NCBI GenBank assembly: GCA_019115685.1
Contig: DXDC01000313.1
Coordinates: 1 to 7,186 of the forward strand
Origin: Candidatus Agrococcus pullicola
GTDB taxonomy: Bacteria > Actinomycetota > Actinomycetes > Actinomycetales > Microbacteriaceae
Length of the DNA stretch: 7,186 nt
Reading direction: 5' to 3'
Shown: piece after piece, positions 1 to 4,144 of the stretch
Position numbering within the stretch: position 1 is the first letter of the stretch
How the letters are laid out: each line of letters starts with the position of its first letter
The notes under the pieces: generated by a model
The model's input: the letters and a program-made list of their open reading frames with translations, nothing else
Databases searched by the model: none
What the model was told of the DNA's origin: nothing
Translations under genes and position numbers: made by a program

Positions 1-1
1 C

Positions 2-252
2 GTTCACGATGCCGTGGCCGCCGCGGTGCGTATCGTCCGCGACTCGGGGCTTCCAACCGCACGGACGCAATGTTCACCACGATCGAAGGCGAATGGGACG
101 AGGTGTTCGACGTCGTGCGACGTGCGACAGAAGCCGTCCTAGCAGTGAGTCCACGCGCATCCCTCGTGCTGAAGGCAGACATCCGGCCGGGCCACACAGG
201 AGAGATGCAGGGCAAGCTCGACCGTCTCGACGATGCGCTCAGATCCGACTAA
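2..252 (+). pseudogene. Thiamine-binding protein (MTH1187/YkoF-like), 5' truncated by window edge, apparent frameshift
   Basis: This is the C-terminal part of a small thiamine-binding-type protein (Thiamine_BP/DUF77 family), a cytoplasmic ferredoxin-like protein thought to bind thiamine or a related pyrimidine. The frame starting at position 2 reads VHDAVAAAVRIVRDSGLP. The frame of 70-252 then continues as NRTDAMFTTIEGEWDEVFDV and later has LVLKADIRPGHTG, both typical of this family. The two halves join only if one base is restored in the run at 53-57 (ccaac read as ccaaac). Codon phase moves back by one there, as a single-base deletion would cause. The ATG at 70 lies inside the conserved region, so a 60-residue protein starting there would not be complete. 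The defect may be a real inactivating mutation or a sequencing error. Family assignment is by recognition of sequence pattern; the frameshift is seen directly. Confidence 0.72.
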
Positions 253-272
253 CGGGATTCACTCAGCAAGCT

Positions 273-301
273 TTGACGACGAGCACGTAGCTTCATAGGG
301 A
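273..301 (+). promoter_or_regulatory. Candidate sigma-70-type promoter for the lipoprotein operon
   Basis: TTGACG at 273-278 is followed after exactly 17 bases by TAGGGA at 296-301. The -35 box matches five of six consensus positions. The -10 box is weak because it lacks the final T. Transcription would start near 308, giving a leader of about 25 bases before the ATG at 333. An alternative -10, CATAAT at 311-316, is closer to consensus but has no good -35 partner. Confidence 0.35.
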
Positions 302-332
302 GTTCCTCACCATAATTTCGAAAAGGCAGCGC

Positions 333-1421
333 ATGGCAATTCTCCCCCATCGAAAGGCGCTTTCGCTCGTTGCACTCGCCCTGGTAACACTCACGGTCGC
401 CGGGTGTTCAGGCCCTGCCCCCATCGCAGAGTCCACCGGCGACTACCAGCCCATTCCTGCGAATGTCGAGACCGATGAGGCGTCGCTACGCGAGCCCTTC
501 GAGATGTCACCCCAAGACACCCACGAGTACTGGGAGAACCCCGAGGCGTTCAACCTCGAGCCGATCCTCAACTATACGGATCCCGAGGGATCAATTGGAG
601 AGCAGGGTGGGGATACCCCGACCGGTGCGTTCGTACCGCCCTCCAACGGGCTTGAAATCGGCGACGACGGCCGGGGACTCGGCGACGAGCCAGAGGGCCA
701 GCCCTATGATCCATCCGGCATCGGCGAAGCAGCGACCGGCCGACTGTACATGGCGTTCTCCGAGACCGAGCAAAGCGTGTGCAGCGGCACCGTCGTGAAC
801 TCCGAATCCGGCAGCATCGTCGTCACGGCGGCCCACTGCATATGGGACAGCGCGGAAAAGCGCCAGGCGATCAATACGATGTTCATCCCCGCTGATTCTG
901 ACAATTCGCAGAATCAGCCGTACGGAAGATGGAGTGCCGTCGAGGTCATCTACTCGGAAATCTTCGCGGAGGAGACGGAATCCGACCCGAGAATCGACGG
1001 CGACGGCTGGAAGTACGATGTCGCGTTTCTCGTGATGGAAGAGCAGAACGGCCAGAGAATCCAAGAGGTCACGGGTGCAATGGGCATCGCCTTCGGGGTT
1101 CCGAACCAGTCCCTCGTCTCCACGGGCTACCCGACACAAGAACCGTACGACGGATCCAATAGATTCTACTGTTCGACGAACTCTTACCAGCTCGGCTACT
1201 TCGGCGGCTACCACTGGCCCTGCGACATGACGCCCGGGATGTCCGGAGGTGGTGTCTTCGCCTACTACGACGGCGACACGGATGCCGGATACCTCGTCGC
1301 AGTGAACTCGTTGGTGTTCTTCGACAGTGACGGCAATGTAACCCACACGGAATCGAGCGTCCTCGGAGAAGTGGCACAATCTCTGTACACGCGGGCCGGA
1401 GGATACGGCGATGAGAACTGA
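333..1421 (+). CDS. Lipid-anchored trypsin-like (chymotrypsin-fold, S1) serine protease
   Basis: A 362-residue secreted lipoprotein with a serine protease domain. Residues 1-24 form a lipoprotein signal peptide: a basic start (HRK), a hydrophobic core and lipobox VAGC, so Cys25 should be lipidated and hold the protein on the outer face of the membrane. Residues 26-130 are an acidic, Pro/Gly-rich linker or propeptide-like region. The protease domain spans about 135-355. The triad is visible as His168 in VVTAAHC, Asp229 in KYDVAFLV, and Ser304 in TPGMSGGG. Cys150/Cys169 and Cys280/Cys297 could form disulfides. The pattern resembles V8/glutamyl-endopeptidase-like bacterial proteases (COG3591 type) more than digestive trypsins; specificity cannot be read. 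AAAGG at 322-326 precedes the ATG by six bases. The stop overlaps the next gene by 11 bases, so the two are probably co-translated. The fold and triad are clear; the in vivo target is unknown. Confidence 0.88.
   Translation: MAILPHRKALSLVALALVTLTVAGCSGPAPIAESTGDYQPIPANVETDEASLREPFEMSPQDTHEYWENPEAFNLEPILNYTDPEGSIGEQGGDTPTGAFVPPSNGLEIGDDGRGLGDEPEGQPYDPSGIGEAATGRLYMAFSETEQSVCSGTVVNSESGSIVVTAAHCIWDSAEKRQAINTMFIPADSDNSQNQPYGRWSAVEVIYSEIFAEETESDPRIDGDGWKYDVAFLVMEEQNGQRIQEVTGAMGIAFGVPNQSLVSTGYPTQEPYDGSNRFYCSTNSYQLGYFGGYHWPCDMTPGMSGGGVFAYYDGDTDAGYLVAVNSLVFFDSDGNVTHTESSVLGEVAQSLYTRAGGYGDEN
1398..1403 (+). promoter_or_regulatory. Ribosome binding site that decides the start of the second lipoprotein
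   Basis: GGAGGA lies seven bases upstream of the ATG at 1411, within the 3' end of the protease gene. A second in-frame ATG at 1432 also leaves an intact lipoprotein signal, but it has no comparable Shine-Dalgarno. This supports the overlapping start at 1411. Confidence 0.6.
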
Positions 1422-2367
1422 GCATCGGCCGATGGCAAAGGTCCTAACGGCCGCGGTCGCCCTCCTTGCACTTGCGGGATGTTCCGCCGAACCGGTCCAG
1501 CCCTACGCCGCAGCGGAGCATCAGGGCTTACGCGAGTTCCACATCGACGCCGCCGCCGAGTACCTGGAAACCGACGAATTGCTCGCAGGCATCGGGCAGC
1601 TCGAGTCGTACACTGCCGTCGGCTACAAGCACGGACTCGCGAGCAACGGCGCTCAGTTGAACAATCAACACACGACAAAGTACGTCGATGGTTCCTACCT
1701 CTCGCTCGAGCAGGGAATTCATGAAGGCGAGACGATCGATGTCTATCACGTGGCCGGCTCCGATCGCGAGTACTATCTCTTCGGACGCGTCTACCAGGAA
1801 AAGATGGACATTGCGCCGTGGGGGCACACTGCGGCACCCCGAATGCAGCCGGATGCACATCCGAGCGACGCTTGCGTGCTGAGCGCAGTCGCATACGCTT
1901 GCCAGCTCCTCCGGGCTTGGCACTACACCCAGGAGCACTTCGAGGCATCCGACGAGAACCATGACGATGTTCCGCTCCACCTGCAGCGTTACGCCAACGG
2001 CAGCGTTCTGCTGACGACGGCTGTCACGGTGGGCTCCATGGTCGAGGCGAACCTGTGGGTGTTCGGCGGCGATCTGGAGCAATTGGTGACCGACGAGACG
2101 CTGGACACGCTGGTCCCCATGCGCGTCTGGATCAACTCAGACGGTGTGGTCCTGAAGATGGAGGCCAACGGAACAGTGGTGGCGCCGGATACAGACCTCG
2201 AAATGGAACTGCAGGTCGGCTTCGAAATCACCGGCACTGCCACGCAGGATGAGATCTCGGTTCCGATTGAAAACCTCGAAGAGGAGAACCTCTTCGAAAT
2301 GCCCGAGGGCTCGGAGGCGAACGACTTCTGGCGCACGATCGAGCTCATCAGAATCGGCGAGCTGTAA
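1411..2367 (+). CDS. Secreted lipoprotein, LolA/LprG-like C-terminal region (function unknown)
   Basis: A 318-residue lipoprotein. Residues 1-23 are a signal peptide with a hydrophobic core and lipobox LAGC, placing the lipidated residue at Cys24. The mature part is acidic. Two cysteines, 155 and 164, could form a disulfide. The stretch around 236-260 (PMRVWINSDGVVLKMEANGT) has the look of the beta-strand region in actinobacterial LppX/LprG and LolA-like lipoproteins, where a W-[IV]-D/N-x-D-G motif is followed by a strand pair. The end (about 265-290) continues with alternating beta-like residues. That relation is inference from pattern, not an established match. It overlaps the protease gene by 11 bases and is followed after nine bases by the DUF4333 gene, so it is the middle gene of a three-gene envelope operon. 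It might present a ligand or substrate to the protease, or restrain it, but nothing in the sequence proves this. Confidence 0.8.
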   Translation: MRTEHRPMAKVLTAAVALLALAGCSAEPVQPYAAAEHQGLREFHIDAAAEYLETDELLAGIGQLESYTAVGYKHGLASNGAQLNNQHTTKYVDGSYLSLEQGIHEGETIDVYHVAGSDREYYLFGRVYQEKMDIAPWGHTAAPRMQPDAHPSDACVLSAVAYACQLLRAWHYTQEHFEASDENHDDVPLHLQRYANGSVLLTTAVTVGSMVEANLWVFGGDLEQLVTDETLDTLVPMRVWINSDGVVLKMEANGTVVAPDTDLEMELQVGFEITGTATQDEISVPIENLEEENLFEMPEGSEANDFWRTIELIRIGEL

Positions 2368-2376
2368 GGAAGCACA

Positions 2377-3033
2377 ATGAGTAACGGCAACCCTCCCTTC
2401 CCGCCAAGGCAGCCCGGTCAACCGGCTCAACACGGCCAGCCCGGTTCGTATCCGCAGGGGCCGCAGCAGCCCGGTCCGCCCAGGGGCCCTGCCCCCAGCT
2501 CGCCTCCTCCCGGCAGACCGTTCGGCTCACCTCCGGCAGAGCAACCCACTCGGTCACCGCAGAGCGCTCCACCGAGCGCTCCTCCCCCTGGCGCGGGATC
2601 ACCCCCCGCCAGTGCCCCTTCCCGGCCGCTGCATGCATCGGCTCCCTTCGCGCCACCACCGGGCTCCTCCCCCGGCTCGCCGTCTCCGGGAAGCCGACCG
2701 AGCGGCGAGAAGAAGCGCTCGCTCACGGGGCCCATCCTGATCACCGCCGCGATCGCCGCCCTCGTCTTCCTGCCAGCCGGCTGGCTGATCGGTTGGTTCG
2801 GAGCTGACTCGGGAACCATGAGCTCCAGTGCCATCGCGAGTGAAGTGGAAAGGGTACTGACCGACGACTACGGTCTCGCCGAAGTGCAAGATGTCAGCTG
2901 CCCGGACGAGATTCGCCCTGAGCAGGGCACAACGTTCCAGTGCACGTTCAACTGGGACGGCACGGAGCAGTCAGTGCCCGTAACCGTTGGATCGAGCGAC
3001 GGACAGCTGCTCGTCGGCACGCCAGAGGTCTAG
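2377..3033 (+). CDS. Proline-rich single-pass membrane protein with C-terminal DUF4333 domain
   Basis: A 218-residue protein in three parts. Residues 1-110 are a low-complexity tail rich in Pro, Gly, Ser and Ala. Residues 117-140 are one membrane helix, preceded by EKKR (111-114), which by the positive-inside rule puts the tail in the cytoplasm. Residues 148-218 form a compact extracytoplasmic domain that I assign to DUF4333: a short helix (EVERVLTDDYG), then VSCPDEIRPEQGTTFQCTF with Cys175 and Cys189 likely disulfide-bonded, then paired strands ending in VGTPEV. DUF4333 domains are common in actinobacterial envelope proteins and lipoproteins; their role is unknown. AAGGA at 2366-2370, overlapping the previous stop codon, precedes the ATG by six bases. 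This is the last gene of the lipoprotein operon and converges with the minus-strand genes; I see no clear hairpin terminator between them. Confidence 0.85.
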   Translation: MSNGNPPFPPRQPGQPAQHGQPGSYPQGPQQPGPPRGPAPSSPPPGRPFGSPPAEQPTRSPQSAPPSAPPPGAGSPPASAPSRPLHASAPFAPPPGSSPGSPSPGSRPSGEKKRSLTGPILITAAIAALVFLPAGWLIGWFGADSGTMSSSAIASEVERVLTDDYGLAEVQDVSCPDEIRPEQGTTFQCTFNWDGTEQSVPVTVGSSDGQLLVGTPEV

Positions 3034-3065
3034 GACGGGAGCCAGATAGCTTCAATTAGGAGACG

Positions 3066-3344
3066 CTACCGCCGGATCTCCGTGACTTCGGCCGGTGCCA
3101 TCCTCCTCTTCGGCCAAAATGCGACGCACATCACCCAGGCGAGTGCAAGGGCGCTCGCCCCGATGACCGTTTGCCACGCTTCCCCGATCCTCACGCGAAT
3201 ACCGGGAAGCGTTTCAAGACTCATAACGGCCGGGGCGAACAGCTGCGGGTCGAGGCCGACGAGCGCAACGACATCGCCGCCGCTCCCCGCCTGCGCTGTA
3301 ATCTCCTGAATTGTCGACTGTGCATGAGCAGCGACGAGTATCAT
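3066..3344 (-). CDS. Small membrane protein, 5' end uncertain and probably interrupted (possible pseudogene)
   Basis: A 92-residue product from the ATG at 3344, which has AGGAG at 3350-3354 five bases upstream. Residues 59-77 form a clear membrane helix followed by PKRR (78-81) and a short polar end. The middle (10-55) is a soluble loop. The coding look does not begin at this ATG. The same frame upstream reads NLAAIPLLPIAVGWLAAGAA directly into MILVAAHAQ, forming a complete first membrane helix that the ATG would cut in half. Going further upstream the frame meets a TAG at 3408-3410 and then a hydrophobic stretch (VVFWLALVLFFRR). A two- or three-helix membrane protein with a broken 5' end fits this best. 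A shorter real protein starting at 3344 remains possible. I do not recognise a family. Confidence 0.5.
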   Translation of the reverse strand: MILVAAHAQSTIQEITAQAGSGGDVVALVGLDPQLFAPAVMSLETLPGIRVRIGEAWQTVIGASALALAWVMCVAFWPKRRMAPAEVTEIRR

Positions 3345-3494
3345 GGCGGCTCCTGCTGCTAGCCACCCGACGGCGATCGGCAGCAGAGGTATCGCCGCGA
3401 GGTTGATCTATCGTCGGAAGAACACGAGCGCTAGCCAGAAGACGACGGGCCGAGGAGAAGAGCACCAGCTATGTGTTCGGCGGGTTGCGCGCAC

Positions 3495-3662
3495 CTACAG
3501 CGGGTCACCACAGCTCTTGCAGAAGGTCTCACCGTCTTCGTACATCTGGCCGCAGCAGTAGGAAGTGCCGCTTCTGCTGGCTTCTTCTTCGCAGTCATGC
3601 TGTTCCAAGAGCACCGCGTTCGAGAACAACACGTCGCACTCCGAGCAATACAAGCCAGCCAA
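3495..3662 (-). CDS. Small Cys/His zinc-finger-like protein, probable TTG start
   Basis: A 55-residue product with two evident metal-binding half-sites. The first is Cys6-x2-Cys9 with His22 and Cys24 (YCSECD ... LEQHDC), a C2H2/C2HC-like finger. The second is Cys36-Cys37 with Cys48-x2-Cys51 (YCCG ... CKSCGDPL), a ribbon-like pair. The density and spacing of these residues in 168 bases are very unlikely by chance, and the frame is high in GC at third positions. No ATG or GTG fits. TTG at 3662 lies three bases after the TAA of the basic-protein gene and has no strong Shine-Dalgarno of its own, so translation probably depends on ribosomes ending the upstream gene. A second TTG at 3653 is an alternative start. 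The role is unknown: nucleic-acid binding or a structural zinc protein are both possible. The strong signal is the Cys/His pattern; the start is inferred. Confidence 0.7.
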   Translation of the reverse strand: MAGLYCSECDVLFSNAVLLEQHDCEEEASRSGTSYCCGQMYEDGETFCKSCGDPL

Positions 3663-3665
3663 GAC

Positions 3666-3851
3666 TTAGCCCCGCTTCGGATTGCGACCGATGAGCTTGA
3701 CGATCGCTTTGAACGGGCCGCCGGACTTCTTTGTGCCGACGTAGTCCCCACGCTTGTTGTACTTGTCCCAGAGCCCTGTACGGGAGTTCTTCTTCTGGTA
3801 ACGATCCTTGACCAGTCCGACGCGCTTGCCAGCACCTGCGTTCTTCGCCAT
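3666..3851 (-). CDS. Small highly basic protein of unknown function
   Basis: A 61-residue protein beginning MAKNAGAGKRVGLVKDRYQK. It has 12 Lys and 6 Arg against 3 Asp and no Glu, so it should be strongly positive. Gly-Lys/Arg clusters, KNSRTGLWDKYNKRGDY and KKSGGPFKAIV are its main features. It resembles widespread short hypothetical proteins with a MAKN-x-GAGKR-like start and a GxPFK motif, but I cannot name a function; nucleic-acid or ribosome association would suit the composition. The frame is open back to 3980, but the start at 3851 is chosen because AAGGAGGT (3856-3863) is a perfect Shine-Dalgarno four bases upstream. Upstream starts would run back to the tRNA-distal hairpin. It is followed in the same frame, three bases after its TAA, by the zinc-protein TTG, suggesting a two-gene coupled unit. 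Confidence 0.78.
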   Translation of the reverse strand: MAKNAGAGKRVGLVKDRYQKKNSRTGLWDKYNKRGDYVGTKKSGGPFKAIVKLIGRNPKRG

Positions 3852-3855
3852 GGCG

Positions 3856-3863
3856 ACCTCCTT
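3856..3863 (-). promoter_or_regulatory. Perfect Shine-Dalgarno fixing the start of the basic-protein gene
   Basis: AAGGAGGT on the minus strand is fully complementary to the 16S 3' end and lies four bases before the ATG at 3851. It decides against the longer reading from 3980. Confidence 0.8.
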
Positions 3864-3870
3864 CAAGCTC

Positions 3871-3876
3871 ATTATA
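3871..3876 (-). promoter_or_regulatory. Candidate -10 element (TATAAT) for the small minus-strand genes
   Basis: A perfect TATAAT lies 19 bases upstream of the ATG at 3851, in otherwise GC-rich DNA. The -35 region at a 17-18-base spacing is poor (GTAGGC/AGTAGG). A CTGGCA is present but 23 bases away. A start seven bases downstream would leave a leader beginning almost at the Shine-Dalgarno. Confidence 0.45.
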
Positions 3877-3956
3877 AAGCCGAGGCTACCTCCGCCTACT
3901 GCCAGAACATGATGCGGGTACTTTTGCGGATACTTCGGCATGCATTCAAGAAAGCC

Positions 3957-3996
3957 AACAGCCCCTGACCTGGCTTTCACCTGATCAGGGGCTGTT
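3957..3996. terminator. Intrinsic terminator-like hairpin after the initiator tRNA
   Basis: A perfect 12-bp stem, AACAGCCCCTGA (3957-3968) with TCAGGGGCTGTT (3985-3996), encloses a 16-base loop. The T-run (3995-3999) follows the stem on the plus strand. On the minus strand, the direction of the tRNA, the stem begins six bases after the tRNA end and is followed by the less regular GGCTTTCTT. By position it should end the tRNA transcript; by T-run it would work better against plus-strand transcription, so it may be bidirectional. Confidence 0.75.
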
Positions 3997-4001
3997 TTTC
4001 G

Positions 4002-4075
4002 TTGCGGGGGCAGGATTTGAACCTACGACCTCCGGGTTATGAGCCCGGCGAGCTACCGAACTGCTCCACCCCGCG
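4002..4075 (-). tRNA. Initiator tRNA-fMet (anticodon CAU)
   Basis: A 74-base cloverleaf. The acceptor strand is CGCGGGG with CCCCGCA opposite, leaving C1 facing A72 unpaired, and A73 as discriminator. The anticodon stem CCGGG/CCCGG contains the three consecutive G:C pairs next to the loop CTCATAA. The T arm is GTAGG-TTCAAAT-CCTGC with one G-T wobble. The anticodon CAT is encoded by positions 4039-4041. The C1-A72 mismatch and three G:C pairs are the established marks of a bacterial initiator rather than an elongator Met tRNA. The 3' CCA is not encoded (the sequence continues CG), so it must be added by CCA-adding enzyme. This tRNA starts translation of all proteins. Confidence 0.95.
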
Positions 4076-4087
4076 TTGCGAATACTG

Positions 4088-4117
4088 ACTCTAGCACGCT
4101 CCGCAGGGGCGGGACAA
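4088..4117 (-). promoter_or_regulatory. Candidate promoter of the initiator tRNA
   Basis: On the minus strand TTGTCC (4117-4112) and TAGAGT (4093-4088) are separated by 18 bases. TGC directly before the -10 makes an extended TGnTAGAGT element. The -10 box ends 12 bases before the tRNA 5' end, so the transcript would have a very short leader. The -35 box lies in the loop and one arm of the hairpin at 4106-4136. Confidence 0.55.
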
Positions 4118-4136
4118 ATCGAGGTCTGCCCGCCCC
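4106..4136 (-). terminator. GC-rich hairpin after the UPF0182 gene, possible terminator
   Basis: GGGGCGGG (4106-4113) pairs perfectly with CCCGCCCC (4129-4136) around a 15-base loop, starting eight bases after the UPF0182 stop codon. It lacks a U-run. In high-GC actinobacteria such stems are often proposed as terminators, but this is inference; it overlaps the tRNA promoter. Confidence 0.45.
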
Positions 4137-4144
4137 CGTTCCGT

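Noticed and set aside
591..1379. 262-codon open frame on the minus strand
   Set aside because: It is antisense to the protease gene, whose signal peptide and full catalytic triad are on the plus strand. It has no recognisable motif.
1265..1948. 227-codon minus-strand open frame
   Set aside because: Arg/Ser/Pro-rich translation typical of an off-frame in GC-rich DNA, crossing the junction of two well-supported plus-strand genes.
2386..2700. Repeat-like proline/glycine codon runs
   Set aside because: They are low-complexity coding for the cytoplasmic tail of the DUF4333 protein, with no regular unit or spacing, so not a CRISPR or DNA tandem repeat.
3034..3065. Possible terminator between the converging genes
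   Set aside because: I found no stable stem or T-run in this short gap.
3471..3968. 165-codon plus-strand open frame
   Set aside because: It is antisense to the zinc protein and the basic protein, which have a Cys/His pattern and a perfect Shine-Dalgarno. It also runs into the tRNA-side hairpin and has no good start signal.
3666..3980. Longer 104-residue reading of the basic protein
   Set aside because: The extension starts within the terminator hairpin and lies upstream of both the TATAAT and the AAGGAGGT that mark the ATG at 3851.
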